64,000 nucleotides of DNA from Fistularia commersonii (lineage: Eukaryota > Chordata > Actinopteri > Syngnathiformes > Fistulariidae), in NCBI GenBank assembly GCA_037954325.1, contig JBBMNZ010000021.1, positions 11,206,616 to 11,270,615 on the forward strand. The letters run 5' to 3'. The notes below the pieces were generated by a model. That model had not been told where the DNA came from, made no database searches, and saw only the letters and a program-made list of their open reading frames with translations. The position numbers were made by a program, and so were the translations under genes. Every line of letters starts with the position of its first letter. The first letter of the stretch is position 1. Shown here in pieces: positions 38,951 through 52,900 of this stretch.

Positions 38951-41900
38951 TTTTGTTTCAGTGTCTCCATCCAGTGTAAAGCTGTTTATTATTTGTGGGC
39001 GGGAGGAGCTGTTTTCCGATATGGAAATCGGAGGATTCTTCGTTTTGGCCCGCAGCTGGAAGAATCCCAGTATTTACTTGTTTTAGCTTGTAGGTATTAA
39101 CATCGCTTTGTCGTGTAAATGCTTGACAGATATCGTTTAATTTTATCAGATCCCGGGTTCGGTCAAAGTTTTCCCTGTAAATGTGTTTTCGCAAAATTTT
39201 GATATAAGCCATGCATGCATTTCTATATAAGGATTCAAAAAAATCCTCAAGCGTAATCTAGAACTAGAAGGAAACTTGCTCGCATATCGTGGTTGTTTTT
39301 GCATCTGCTAACTCCTGTTTGAGTATGAGCTACTTGCAGTCGCTGCAGTTTGTTCTTTCTTTTTTTTTTTCCAAAGAGCGTAAATTAATGACCTTGAAAC
39401 TTTACTCATCGTCACGGCAGAGCTGAACAAGAAGCTGTGATTGTAGCCTTTAGCAACGTCACACACTGTGTGTGTCTGTGTGTGTGCGTGCATATCACAG
39501 AGGTGGAGTGCATGCCACAAAGTGAGGCAGCACCAGGATCCATCATCAAAACCATTATCCTTTGTTGTAGTCAGACCCACCTACATTGGGTGATGAAATT
39601 TCAGGTTAAAGTGCACTTGGCTGAGAAAAATGCTCTGCTTTCTCACATCCCCTAAATTAATGTTGCTTGATAAGGCAGAAAAAGAAAATTAAATCCGATT
39701 TTGGTTTTCAGGTGAGGACTTGAATGAACAGGAAAAAACAATTACTTTTAAAGAAGCGCGCTCATTTGATTAAGATAATGTCATTCTGTCTTGAATGACA
39801 TCCTTTATGAAGGTTTCTAACTACTATTGGTTTGGTGGGAAATAAATGTAGTGAAATTCTTGAATTATTAAATAAAGTTTGATCATTTAAATGCGACTAT
39901 TACTATACTTTTATAAGAAGCTATTGGAGTTGCTGGGGGGAGGTGAGCCTTGAGCAAATTTGATTTTCCACAACGATAAAGGCAATTTTTTAGGAGATAC
40001 AAAATCATCTTTTTTTTCTTTCAAACAATTACTATTACTCCCACTTAAATAGATATTGATAATTAAAATTAGAGCAGCACAGAACATGATAGAGGCACGG
40101 ATGACACAATTATTCCTTCAAGCATCGACATGATGCTGACAAAGACAGAGTGAATGATGCAGTTTGTCTGTAGACACCCTGTTTCTTAACAAAATTAGAA
40201 TAATCTTTCTTTCAACAGTATGTTTACTGCATCTGTCTCTATTGAGCAATTATATTCTCCAACAAAGCTATCAAACAAGCCATTTGAAATAGAGCTTTTG
40301 ATTTTAACTGTGCCAGGAGTTATACATTTATTATTATTGTTATTATTATTATTATTAGTTTGGTTTTTTTTTTACTAGGAGAAGAACAAAAATGAGGGCT
40401 TCATAAGTGGCTTGAAGGATTTTTGTAAATTATAAATAAGGGGGTAAAAAAGGATCATGTGTATAATAAAACCGGTATTCTGGCAGTCATACATAATAAT
40501 GCGGTTCAAGTCACATCCCTCAGGCTCAGCCATTTCTTCTAAACACTGTACCAACTGCTGTGAGTCACAATTGCTTCTTAAAAAGCCAAATTTGGCCTGT
40601 GCAAACTTGCTAAAGCACTTTGAATCGCCGGACAAATTTTCTTTTAAATGCTGTTAAATTCAAATAATGCAGTTTGATCAGGAAGATCTGGAATCTCCTC
40701 AGAGCCAAACACCTTCTTCTTGCCCTGCTTGAACTTTGACTACATGCACGGAAAGCCACTAGAAAACCAGATTCACTAGACAGGGGAAAAAAAAGGAAAT
40801 TATATGCCATGATATTTAAACAATTTTCAATACAATCTTTCACCACGGCATCAAAAGATCCCAACATTTTGGGTTCTGTATTGTTCAGATAACATTCATC
40901 AATTTAACATCTATCTATTCCACATCTTTGATCTATGTCCCATCCATAAAACTATTGACAGATTTTTTTTTTAATGATAGTATTTTATGATGTCACTTAA
41001 GTCCACATTCTTCCATTATCATTTTGTTTAGGCTTTTAGACGCCCTTCCATTCACACCAAATCAAAATTCAAAGATTTGGCCACTATTTTATTGATATTT
41101 TTATTTTACTGATTTATCAAACCTCTACAGCAGTCCCATATCAGTTAGTTTGAGTGTTAAAAATTACCTGAATTTAATGAGCGATCAAAACAATGGTCTG
41201 TTTTAATATTGATAGAACACTGAAATCATGAAAATAGCAGCAATCAGATTTAAGGGGTGTAAAAATCCTTTAGGTTTTGTAGGGCACTTTTTTTAAGCAG
41301 CAAATTCTGAACCAAATGAAATATTTGGGGAGATAAAAAAACAAACTATAATGCTATAGGGTGGTCCGGTAGCATACCTGTTGGTGCTTTCGCCTCAAGA
41401 AGGTCTAATTCCATGTGTGTTTAATTGTAGGATAAGCACGAATGAATTAATATATGTACCGGTATATAATACATTGTGTGAATTAAACGCATACAGATGC
41501 ACACTCCTACAGCTTGAGCCACAGTGCCAGACCTACTGCAGGGATTAAGTAAAACATAGACGCAATTTTTAGTTACTTATTAAATCACCTGAAAGTATAC
41601 TGAAAGGTTTATTGCCTTTACAGGGGAAGTGATGATAAATGAGTCAACAAGTTGCAGACATATTTGCTGAAGGTGGGTAGTATCAGAGTCTGATGGTAGG
41701 AAGTCATCTTGACATGGGTTTCATCTGGTCATCTGCAGATCAATGGTTCATCTGAATAAACTGATCTTCACTGAACTTCATGATGGACTTATTTTACGGT
41801 TTGCGCCATGCTCTGCTTCTTCACATCGCTAACACAAAATTGCTGTGCGGTGAGGTTGTGATGATGATAAAAGAACTGTCAAAGTGCTTCAACCGTCATA

Positions 41901-42353
41901 AATCTCCTGGAACTCAAAAGTCATATTGTTTGCCCATTTTTCTTAATCATAGATCTCAAATCTCGGTTATTTAATTGAGCCTTGAGACTCTTTTTTTTCT
42001 CATTATGCACATTTTTAAAGTGGTTGGAAGGAATTCACAGTGTATATTCATGAATTTCCCTAAACACTCACTTGCAGCCTTAAACTGTGTCAATATCAGT
42101 GCTCATCTTTCTTGGTGTTTCTCTGATTCTGTCACAAGTGCAGAGACCACAGAAACCAGCATTGGAAAAGTCAGGGGAAAAAAATTCTAGTTATCGAGGA
42201 AAAACATACCAGTAATGACAAAATAATTTTGTTTTCAATATTTGCGGTTACCTCAGTGACACATCACCACCAGATTATTGATTTTTAATGTTGACATTTC
42301 AAAAAGTGAGTTGCACACAAAGCTGAGCAAAGGAGCAGCTGTGGCTCAGAGTA
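38951..42353. other. intergenic, no gene seen
   Basis: AT-rich. A short (CACA)n near 39460-39490 and (ATT)n near 40330-40360 are the only simple repeats. A weak SINE-head-like word near 41352 was rejected. Confidence 0.65.
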
Positions 42354-42490
42354 TCTGTGAAGGTTGTCAGTCAACCAGGTCATGGTTGATTCCTGTCAAA
42401 ATCCTCTTCTTGCGGCAACCGGACTTGATTTTCTTCCCTTAAAGATGTTTCACCTCTCACCCGGGAGGCTTCTTCGATTCATTTGAACTC
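42354..42490. repeat. single arm of the inverted-arm repeat family
   Basis: Reads tctgtgaaggttgtcagtca, then cctgtcaaaatcctcttctt, cggcaaccggacttgattttc, gatgtttcacctctcacccg and ggaggcttcttcgattc. This is the left-arm order of the copies at 9.78 kb and 20.28 kb. The right arm is missing. Confidence 0.65.
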
Positions 42491-42594
42491 CATGCTCATT
42501 TTACATGAAGTGTGTCACTCCAGTCGGAAGGTTGGCCATAGAATACTTGGTTTTTCTTCTTCCTTGTCTGCAGGCTGAAATGTCCCTTGACAAG

Positions 42595-43515
42595 ACGCTG
42601 ATCCTCTTTGCTCACACCAACTAACTTCATCCCCTCTTTCTCTCTACCCATAAATCTCCTCTTTAGTCTTCCTTCAGACTTCCTGCCTGGAAAATTCCAA
42701 CCTCAGCATCCACTATCACTCCTCTGTACTCGTACAAATCATCTCAGTCTGACTTTATCTCCTCATTCCTGCTGTTGTCCATCCATCTCACTCCCAAAGA
42801 GAACCTCCACGTCCTCGTCTCCGCTCCCTCCAGCTTTGCTCCCTGTCTTCTCAATGCTACAGTCTCAAAACCAAACAACATGACTGGTCTCACCATCGTC
42901 TTGTTTACCTCATTCTGGCTGAGACTCTTATCAGATATCGGACCTGACACTTCTTGCAGACATTTCTTCATTTCTTTTCCACTCTCTCCTTTGCTCTGGA
43001 CTGATGACCCTATAATCCTGCACTTTTTAACCTCTAGTATCCATAGAGGCACCATCCTTCCTGGGTTCCTCTCATTCACACACATATTCAGTCTTACTAT
43101 GGCTATCCCGTCATTTCACTTTCCGGGCAAAACCTTCACCTCTTTCCTGCTCTCACTACAGATCATAATATCATCTGCAAACCTCCTACTCCATGACGAT
43201 TATTGTTGAACCTCATCTCTCACCTTCAACTGCTCTGTCACACCTTGGGAACACCTTGCCATTGTCTCACAGCTCTCATACATGCACCCCTTCTCTGCCA
43301 CTCCAGACTTCCTCATGCAGGACCCTGGATTCCCATGGCAGCTCATTCTGACCTTCCTTGTAATTCACCGTCCGCATCCTCAAAGCAGATCTGCATCTGT
43401 AGCACTCTTTCTTGGCATGAAAACATACAAATGCTCACCTTTGCCCACAGCTTAGCTTCCACTATTCTTCCCCTAACCTCAATTGTGTGGTTTCCTGCCA
43501 TCATAGGATCCAATC
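42595..43515 (-). mobile_element. decayed RTE fragment
   Basis: Minus-strand pieces match the C-terminal third of the RTE protein: MCVNERNPGRMVPL (as in the 3' part of the intact ORF), VRPVMLFGFETVALRR, EGAETRTWRFSLGVRWMD. On the + strand the order follows the intact element from caccaactaacttcatcccc to agcttagcttccactattctt. Many indels are present and the 3' tail is missing. Confidence 0.85.
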
Positions 43516-44268
43516 ACCAGAGCAACAGTAAAATGTATTACTGTACTTGCATACCTATTGAAAAAGAAGTTCAAGATATGTACCATTTATGTTTACTGTG
43601 TCCTTTGCACAAACAATAATAACTCAAATGTATAGCATTTTCCTCTCAGCTTAAGTTTGACAAGAAAAAGCTTTGGTATTTACTCAAATATTGGGTTCAT
43701 TTCAGTTGCAGCAGTCAAAGGGTAAATCCATGTGTTTTGCCCACACTGTCTTTGTGGATGTTTGATCTATCTGAATGCCAGAATTCATTATCACTTCTAC
43801 TGTGTACATGTTGAATGAATGAAACACACACTTGATCCAATGTGTTTATCAAACAGGACGGTTGGTTTAAATGTCTGCCACTTCAGAGGGGAAACATTGC
43901 ACCTATGTTCTTAAAGGAGAATTAACGGGCAACAAAAGTCTTGTGTTGAAAGGTAACGTACATAACGGAAGCACAGTTATGCTTTGTTGACCGCTCAGGT
44001 GTCGACCCTCCTCTGATCCCAGCAGAAAACTAAAAGACAGCAAACAAACCTTGCATGAGAGACTGACTGTCATTCAGATATTGACAGAATCCCTGGAGTG
44101 AAAAAGTCAATATTACCCAGGTAGTGATGACCAAATTGTCAATATGGGAAAAATGACAGTTTTTGCAAATATTTAGATGATGTGAGAATGAAGCTTGAAT
44201 TTGTCATCAAAGGAATGGTTTGGGTTTCCAGACTAAGCATTCATATATATGTATGTATGTATATATAT
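43516..44268. other. intergenic, no feature seen
   Basis: No gene or repeat supported. Confidence 0.6.
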
Positions 44269-44395
44269 ATATATCTTCTTCTCCTTTAGGCTTTCCCTTT
44301 AGGGGTTGCCACAGCAAATCAACTTTCTCCATCTAATCCTATTCTCTGTATCCTCGTCTCTCACACCAATTACCTCCATATCCTCTCTCACTAAG
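44269..44395 (-). mobile_element. short RTE 3' fragment
   Basis: The + strand reads cttcttctcctttaggctttc, then ctttaggggttgccacagcaa and ctccatctaatcctattctctg, the 3' end of the RTE element in reverse. It encodes about 33 terminal residues ending RWRKLICCGNP. It lies between TA-rich microsatellites. Confidence 0.85.
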
Positions 44396-44531
44396 AGTAC
44401 ATATATATGTGTGCATATGCATATATATATGTATATATGTGTGAATAAATATATATATATATATATATATTTGTATATATATGTGTAAAGATATATATAT
44501 ATATATGTATATGTGTGTGTGTGTGTGTGTG
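44396..44531. repeat. TA/TG-rich microsatellite
   Basis: Imperfect alternating ta, tg and tgtata units, ending in a pure (TG)n of about 17 bases. A related TA tract at 44245-44275 lies on the other side of the RTE fragment. Confidence 0.9.
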
Positions 44532-46062
44532 TACTACTTCTACTTCCCAGGCTATGGGTTGCGCAATTTGTACAGTGAATCCTTGATTTACTCTTATCTA
44601 CACGACCTGCATAATGGCTAGTCATTAAGAAGTGAGTAGCTCTTAAAGCCCAAGTTATATAGCACATAAGTCCTGCACAAAGGGACAGTAATAGAGCTGT
44701 AAAGATACTGAGAAAACATGCTTTGCGGTGGAAGCCTGTCCACTGCGCATATTGGAACATCTTAGAACGATTATGACAGGCCAGTAAAATTGTTATTAGT
44801 ATTATTGTTATTCATTGTTTTGCATGAATTGTTTGAATGAATACAAATCTCACCTGTTAGGAGTTGAACATCAAAAGACTCAACATACAATATATTTATT
44901 TATTACAAGTGTTTAAAGCCTCGGTAGATTGACAAGGTAGAAAAGTCCCTGCTGAAGGTAACACATCTCCCTGCAGACAGGGAGAGTGGGGGAATTACCC
45001 TGATGCCCCACGGGCCAAGCTGATCAAAGCGGCTCAATCCTCATCAAGGCAGCCAGTGAAAAAAAAAAACAACAGCTACCTGTAGTTTCTTGCTGCCTAA
45101 TGGAAAATATGACAGGAGGTCAAGGTGAATCACTATTTTCCACTTGCTTTCATAAAGTCAAGCACAGTTCATATGACATAGGATGAAAAATTACCGTTGC
45201 TATTATTGTCATTAGGAAATTATGTGTGACAAAACGGTGTTCAGTTCAAGGATCAATAAAAAAACTAATATCCAGGGCAATGAAATAGCTTTAGCTTAGA
45301 AAACAAAGCAATGCACCAAATGTTACCATTAAAAAAGGGAAATAGATAAAAAGAAAAAATATCTTATTTCTCATGTCAGTTATCATACTGGTAGACATTA
45401 ATTCTTGTTTGCCAACATATCAACATTCTTTTGTTATGATAAAAAAAAATCATAAATAAAACAAACAAGCAAACAAAAAATTGAATATTGCAGGATAATG
45501 GCAGACGAGTGGTTGAAGCTTTGACTCTTCAGTCCAAGACACACACTGAGACAGGCATATAATGGGTCTAGCTGTGTAGTCAAGGAGTAAACTGTTACCA
45601 TTATTAAGAGTTTGAAATCCATTTTGTTGTGCCCATGCAACAACACGCTTTCCCGTTTTTTTCTGTTATGATAAAAGTTGCATAACACAGGAGAAAAGTG
45701 CGAGTCCACTGCCAGACCATATGTGTAGTTGTACCTGTATTTTCCATATCAAACTCTGAAAAAATCCCCCAAAATACTTTTATTGTTAGCAAAACTTTGA
45801 TTTAAGTTTTGCTTGAAAAAGTAAATATTGCCTTCTTGCAGTATGGGGTTTCTTTCAACCTGAAAGATCAAGCATATAGCAGATGGCTCTGCAGCAAGCC
45901 CAAGGCCACACCTATTCTAAACCTTATTCTGAAGATGACCAGAAAATGATGCCTGGCTGAAGGACACAGATCAGCAACAATGATATGGACCTTTTGAATG
46001 TGACCCCCTGGCACGTTCCAGTCAATAATAGTATTTTTTGTCCATTATGTGTGTAGTAGTAC
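44532..46062. other. intergenic, no gene seen
   Basis: AT-rich. Nothing supported. Confidence 0.6.
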
Positions 46063-46345
46063 TGTATCAAGTCACGAATGTTAGGGTTTATGTTGATGCT
46101 TGTTTCTGTGATTTTTTTTTTTTAATTTTTTTTTTATAGTTGTGGTTTGGGATGCAAGGAATTCTGTTTTTTTTTTTTTTTTTTTTGTTTATCTGGAATT
46201 GAGCAGGAACAGTAGTTCCAACAACAGCTATTGCTTATTAAATGGACGTTTTACTGTCAACCAGGTATTTTCCCTGTCTAAAACACTACAATACTAAATG
46301 AATGATAATTCAAGTCATTATTTACTAATGCCTAATCCTAATAGA
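46063..46345 (+). mobile_element. old solo LTR (plus orientation)
   Basis: Begins tgtatcaagtcacgaatg and is collinear with the reverse complement of 53763-54041. Shared words include gttgatgcttgtttctgtg, tgcaaggaattctg, ctattgcttattaaa and aaccaggtattttccctg. T runs have expanded inside it. Compared with the other copy it lacks about 30 bp and its 3' end is eroded, so the right edge is approximate. There is no internal coding part. Confidence 0.65.
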
Positions 46346-48042
46346 ATATTATTAAAAATTGTTACCAAGCACCTCTGTTGTGGAAGGCGATGTTGTTCTC
46401 CTTTAGTGTAGCTTCGAGCTTGGCTGCTCTTCACTTTCTTGGAGGTGATTCAGCTGCGCCCACCGATCAAAGACATCTTGTATACCTGTTCGAGCATCAC
46501 TTGTTGAGTACAAAGAAGTGTGCTGTCAGAACTGACCTGCTGCATCTCTGACCTGCAGCCACCACCCAGTCTGGAGAATCGCAGCGGTGGATGACTTCAA
46601 ACACAGCATTCAACTTGCAAACTTATTGCCTCACATAAAAGACAGATTCATCTTTCCTCCGACAGAGCTTTCATTTGATGCAATGCACTGACCTGCATGG
46701 TTACTGTGCACATTTGAGGTCTGTCACATTACATCACCGCAAGGTCTGTGTAATGCAACACCCTTCTTTTATACTTTGTGTGCTTTTGGACTGTAAAAGG
46801 AAGTAAGGAAAAGGAAAAGTGGGCATTTAATAAAACCGAAGACACACAGATCTTTGATGACTGTCTTTTCACCAGCACTGCAATCTTAATCTTAGACTGA
46901 CCTCTAATGAAGTGGTCACTGCACACATGTGCTTTTCCGGACTCCTCTTCATTAGATGCAACTTCTTTTCCCTTAGTGCCTCATTGCCATCACAAGTGTA
47001 ATGTAGTTCATTGTTTTCTTTATTTGCACAAAATATGAATGTGCCTTTGGCATCCTGGCTATCTAATAACCCATAAAACATTGAAGTTATACAGGTTAAA
47101 ATCAAATGCGATGCATCACACTGCATGAAACATGAATTAGTTGAGAAACTTACTATAAGAAAATTTCTTCAGTGTAACCCAATGTAACATTGGGTGCCAC
47201 TCTGAACTAAAGCATACTGCGGTTAAAAAAAAAAAAAAAGTAATAAACTTTAAATGTCCAAATGCCAGGCGTCTTATTTGTGCCATTGAAGTGGGCAAAG
47301 TTTTCCAAATACTGATATTTTCTTAGTGTCAATTGAATTACTTTTAAAAACGATAGTCTTTTCTCATGGACATTCTCAAGTAACTCAAGCATTCAGTTTG
47401 CAGGTCCAACATTTTCAACAATACCATTCATAAGCCTTCAGAAACCATAGGCTTCCCGTGGGGGACAGGGGTATTAAAAGCTAGCATTTATCATATATTG
47501 ATTATGTAATTAAATAAATATATATTGTCATTGTTTTATGAAATAATACACCAACATATTGTAAAAATACAAGAAACTAATGCAATCTACCTTTTAGTCA
47601 TCATCTATGACCACGTCAACATCACCACTACGCCATCACTGATCTTTTTGATACTGGCATTCGTGCACATCATCCATTGACAGATATGAGTCATTCATGT
47701 CATTCAGTTATTCTGTAAAATCTTCCATGCTCTGTAGGCGGATACAGGTATTATGTTCCCTGAGTGAGTGCAATGAAGTCCATGGGACTTATCCAAGCGT
47801 AACAGGGGCGAGGCAGTGATGATGTGCTGCCGTTTAGGAAGGACTTTTATCATTGAGTAGTTTATTTACACACTGAGAAAAAGACGAATGATACAGCCTC
47901 AACCACAACACGAATAAACACTATCATCCTCTGGCGGCAACCGGGGGAAATGAACAGAGCTGACAAACAATTCAATATATGACAACGTAGATTTTTGTAG
48001 TCTCAGCCACAGCAACAGAAACAGTATGGCCCAGAAACAATT
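46346..48042. other. intergenic, no gene seen
   Basis: No gene supported. Frames at 46729-47392 show no domains. Confidence 0.6.
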
Positions 48043-48450
48043 CCGATGACAAAAAGACAGGAAGCAGAGCTAGAGGTTGCAGAGATGAAGATGCTAAGGT
48101 TCTCTTTGGGAGTGATCAGGACGGATAGGATCAGGAATGAGTCTGTCAGAGGAACGGCACATGTTAGATGTTTTGGAGAGAAGGTCAGAGAAGCCAGACT
48201 GAGACGGTTGGCTCATGTACAGAGGAGGGATAGTGAATATATTGGTAGACGGATGCTGGAATTGGAGCTGCCAGGCAGGAGGTCTCGAGGAAGAACAAAG
48301 AGAAGATTTATGGACGCAGTGAGAGAGGATATGAAGGTAGTTGATGTGAGAGAGGAGGATACAGAGAATAGGGTTAGATGGAGAAGGTTGATTTGCTGTG
48401 GCAACCCCTGAAAAGCCATGAAAAGCCGAAAGGAGAAGAAGAAGAAGATG
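48043..48450 (+). mobile_element. 5'-truncated RTE fragment, plus orientation
   Basis: From 48046 an unbroken frame of 121 codons matches the C-terminus of the intact RTE protein nearly residue for residue: AELEVAEMKMLRFSLGV, GTAHVRCFGEKVREARL, RRMLELELPG. It ends WRRLICCGNP and is followed by ggaaccc-type 3' sequence and a (GAA)n tail at about 48430-48447. It is inverted relative to the full-length copy and the other fragments. Confidence 0.92.
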
Positions 48451-48918
48451 AGCAACAACAAGATAGCATCTAGTGCTAGGAAAACACAAATTCATCCCAT
48501 TTGAAGGTGGCACTCATCAATTGTGGTCTACTCAGTCATTGGCTTTTGAGTTTGTTCTTAAGTCCTCACACGGTGGAGGCTGGCTTGATTTCTAATTGGG
48601 TGGATGCCCCCCCCACCACACACACACATCTGGTTTCGAACTGAGGTAGTTTGACATGTTGTGTGTACTTGTGTCTGTTTGTGTGTCTTCTGTGAAAACA
48701 AAGGCGACGGGAGCACACACATCAAGAGACAAGCATGGAGAACACTGAATAATCTCAAAAACATAGTTTTGTTCCGGGAGCCCCCTGCTGCTGTCCAGAG
48801 GTGGCACTTGATCCCTGGCCAGCTAATATTATTCTCAAATCTCATTGAAGCCGTTCTGTCAAAACCCTGTCTCTCAGTACGGCCACTGAGTCTTAAACTT
48901 TGTGATATGTATTTGTTT
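48451..48918. other. intergenic, no feature seen
   Basis: Contains a short CA-rich stretch at about 48607-48630. No gene supported. Confidence 0.6.
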
Positions 48919-49561
48919 ATCTATAGCAGGGGTCTTAAACTCGCGGCCCGCAGGCCAATTGCAACAATATTTTGTGGGTTTCAGAAAAAAAATGGGCATG
49001 GAAAGAATGAAAAAGTGACTTGCAATGTATAATTTGCTTCAAAATTTGAAAACCAAAATGATTTTTTTTGATGAAAAAAACGTATAGACACTGTTAAAAG
49101 GATTTTTTTTCCTTTTCTCATTTCTACAAAAAACAAAAAAAAAAAAAATCGCAAAAAAAGGCAAAATTAAAAAGATTGATTTGATGACCAGAATAGCCAC
49201 CATTAGCCTTGTAAACATTATACATGCTACCAATCCATTTTCTAATTAGTTCTGGTGGCAAATTTTTCCACAGTGACAAGATTTTCTCTTTTAACTGAAT
49301 ATTTTTGGGGTGGAATTTCATCAATTCTTTTTTAATAATCAATTTTAAAATTAATTCATCATGTATTTTCTGGAGAAAGAGTTCATTATATACAAAGATT
49401 TTCATAATTTACCAGTTTGCCTCCTTTACGCTAAAACAAACGAAAAATATGGACTTACTGTTACTTCTAGGTAATGATTTTACTGGTCCGGCCCCCTTAA
49501 CATGAAATTAGGTCGTATGTGGCCCCCGGACTAAAATGAGTTTGATACCCCTGATCTATAG
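48919..49561. mobile_element. hAT-type non-autonomous DNA element with 8-bp target duplication
   Basis: The element is 48927-49553. It starts caggggtcttaaactc and ends gagtttgatacccctg, terminal inverted repeats of about 16 bp with two mismatches and the CAGGGG end typical of hAT elements. It is bounded by an exact 8-bp duplication, atctatag, at 48919-48926 and 49554-49561. Eight bases is the hAT signature. Just inside the ends are cgcggcccgcaggcc and ggcccccgga, as in widespread vertebrate 'caaactcgcggcccg' elements. The 627-bp interior is AT-rich, has no transposase, and must be moved in trans. Confidence 0.92.
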
Positions 49562-49647
49562 CCAAAGAAGTTTCAAATTGTCTTTTCTCTCCAACAGCCC
49601 CTTAACACAACCTATGTCAGTTATTTCAATGAGTGGATTTAGCAAAA

Positions 49648-49983
49648 GGCGGTGGTGTGGTTTAGCGCTTCTGTCTCACAGCAAGATGGTCCTTAAGGGG
49701 CTTTTCTGTGTGGAGGCTGCATGTCCTCCCTGTATTTGCATGGGTTTCCTCCAGGTTCTCTGGTTTCCTCCCACAGCCTAATAACATGCAGTAGGTTCAA
49801 CAGTGGCTTAATTCCCCAGAACAAATGGATGAGAGGATGAATATTTGTATTACTCTATATGAGGCCCTATGATTGACTGACAACCAGTCCAGGGTGAGTC
49901 CACACCTCTTGCCCTATGATGGCTGGGATAGCTCAATGACAGACACCCTGAGTGCTGGATAAGCAGAATGGAATGAGTGAATT
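49648..49983 (+). repeat. SINE-like element, near full length
   Basis: Starts ggcggtggtgtggtttagcg with a tRNA-like head, though the box B word is degraded. It continues through tgtggaggctgcatgtcctcc, ggtttcctcccacagcc, tgactgacaaccagtccagg and gatggctgggatagctc, and ends in gctggataagcagaatgg. This is a common fish SINE-like family. The other copies in the window are fragments at 14.2-14.7, 18.3, 23.1 and 34.2 kb. Confidence 0.75.
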
Positions 49984-52900
49984 TAACAAAGTGAGACATA
50001 CCAAACAGAAGTAGTCTTTTAAATAAGGGATAATGTTGACACGTTTAAAAACAAACAAAAAAATGTGTTCCATGAAAATAGCAAATCAGAAATGGGATTA
50101 GATGTTGACTTTTCTATTTTTCAACAATCCTACAACAAAACAAAAAGTTGAGCTTATTGAAAATCCTCTTTTTGCATTTTTGTCCATTTGGAAACAATTG
50201 ACTTAATTATTAACTATTATGTGATATTCAGATCAACTCGCTGACCTTTTCATTCTTAGAAACTGTGGCAGCTACGATTTTATACAATTGATTTACATTA
50301 GTCTTTAGTTGTATGAATATGTAGAAATTAGTCGACATAATCTGCTTAAAATCATAATCTAAATCTTTTTTAGATAAGTTGGATGTATAGCAACATATTT
50401 CTGTGGATTGGGGGAAATTGGAATTGCAGGACACAGTGACACACACACATGCGCATATAAACAAAAAGAGACTGAAAAAACATCCATTATAAGCCATAGA
50501 CTATTAGTCGCCAGCAGTTATCATGAATTAATTTTGATCTCCTGAGCTTTGCACATATATTATGAGCCATTGTGACAATCTTATCATACAAATCAAAGAA
50601 TCTACCAAACTCAGCAAACACTGGGAGGACTCAGATAAGAGAAATTACCGGATATGTTTAAAAAAATATATCATAACACAAACATAGGGTCTTTGATTTG
50701 TCAGACTGACACAGGCTGGTTGGCTCGATATTACCAGAAAGAAAACCTCATATCTGCGGCAAACCAGAGGTGATGAATAGCATAGGTTTGTGTTAAACCG
50801 AACACCAAACACTTAAACCTGCTGCCACAGAGCTCCTCTCTGGAAGAATCTCCACACATTTCTCCATGGAAAAGCTGACTAGGAAGATCTCATGATAAGC
50901 ATCCAGTAATAACTAACATGATTACGGGGGGATGGAATGATTGCGGAATGGTTGCATTTAAACTGCACGAAGAAGAAGAATGGGAACCTGTTTGTACTCA
51001 AATGTGCTGGAGTGGAAAATGTAGGCCTGCGTCTGACGCGCTGTCTCAAGACAGGTTATGCAAGTGCAAACTCAGATTTTAGTTGACGTGATAAAGCTGT
51101 CAAAACGGCGCTATCTGCTGCTATCTGCTGTCAGCCTGTAGTCACTGCTATTGCAACCAGCTGGAGGAGCAATCCTGAGCTTTTCACATGCATCCAAGAT
51201 TTTTTCTCAAAAATTAATATGACTCTTCATTTGCTTTTTGTTTTTTTTTTACAGAAAAAAAATCCTGAAAAAATAAATTAATATTTTTAACTTTACGTCC
51301 CAAAGCTTTTGATAAATTACACTTAGGAAAGAACTAGCTGGACACAAAAGTGACATTTCTGGAAAAGCTGAAGAAAACACAAATCAATAGAAATTTACTG
51401 ATAAACTAAAAATGTGTTTTTTCAGATTTTGTTTTCATTAGGCTGTTTTTCCAGATGTTTTTTTTTATTAGGTTTTTATCGGACAACTTGCATATAACAG
51501 AGACGACGGAAAATGATAAACTCATCTTATCAGGAAATAACTTAGCAAATAGGAACATAATATATCAAAACTTGCTGTGAATTCAGTTTGAAGTGCAAAA
51601 GCATTCAAATGCTCTACTACACTCAAAAACTTAACTGATCAACTAGACTGTAGCCCTTTATTATTCAATTTCATGCAACTTGTCAACATGAATGAAATGT
51701 AGAAACTCCTTGAAAATAGATTTTACTGTGTTTTTCAGTCAGCTCCACAGACACTAGATCAAAAGGACATTCTCATTATTGGGCACAGGAAATCCTGCAT
51801 GGCATTTTCTCGTTTGGAAATTATTTTGAATTGTTGTGAAGCGTTATCTTTATAAACAGGTTGGTATTAGTATTATGCACTGTTTTTAAATTGGCGTTGG
51901 AGGAGGATTGAAGAGCAATGCAATCTCACACGTTGGGACATGCAACAGCTGTTACTGTGTCATTACCCTCGAGCAAGAGCATAGCAAAACCTGTTAATAT
52001 TTTAATTTAGCATTATCTTGTGTTAACAGGTAGCACTCGGCGTTGAATTCAAGTGTGGGCCCATAGATGTCATCAGGATTTAAGAAACATAATGATGCTA
52101 CTTAAGATCAGGGCATTTTAAGGAATGTTTTATGACGGAAAATCAGATTGCAAAATTGGTTGAATTTTTAATGATAGGTCATAAAGACCTTAGGCCCTAT
52201 GGACCATATCTGAGGTATATTTCGTTGACTCATATGAAGGAGTATGTCAAAGTGTCTGAAAGAAGAATAAGAATAAGATTAAGAGTAAAACTACATTTTT
52301 GATGAAAAAAATGTGTTGAGCTGTGGATGGCGTCAGGGCCTCTTCGGATACCAACTACCTACGGCACTATGAAAACATTGCAATATCCAGAATGAACATG
52401 TATGTAGATCTGATCGTTTGCATTAAAGATCAATGTTGTTATATTGCGATTTACAGACCCCCCCAAAAAAACAAACAGTTTTACTTTGCTGGGGGGCGAA
52501 TTGGGTATTATTTTAAGATCACAGTAACATTTTTCATGTATAAAGATAAGCACAAACTTTTTTTTGGATATCTACTTACCATTACTGGAGAAAATTATTT
52601 CTGTGTAATTAAGACTTTTCTAGCAAGGTTATCTTTTCTTCAACCTCAAATGAATGCTATTTATTTGAGGGGGAAAAATAAATCAAAATTAAATCTGTGA
52701 TAGAGGCTTAGAGAATGGTTTTAAAAATAACGAGAAAAGGCTATTCATAAAACATCCAAACAGAATTCCACTGGGTGGAAGATTATAAGATTTAATCCTG
52801 ACTAATGACTTTATAAAGCAGAATTTTGATAGTCTTTTATAGTAAATTGGGAAAATATGTAAAACACATAGCTTTGAATATGCTTGTACTCGAATTGAAA

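Noticed and set aside
41352..41440. SINE head similarity (ggtggtccggtagc...)
   Set aside because: Match is short and the body of the repeat is missing.
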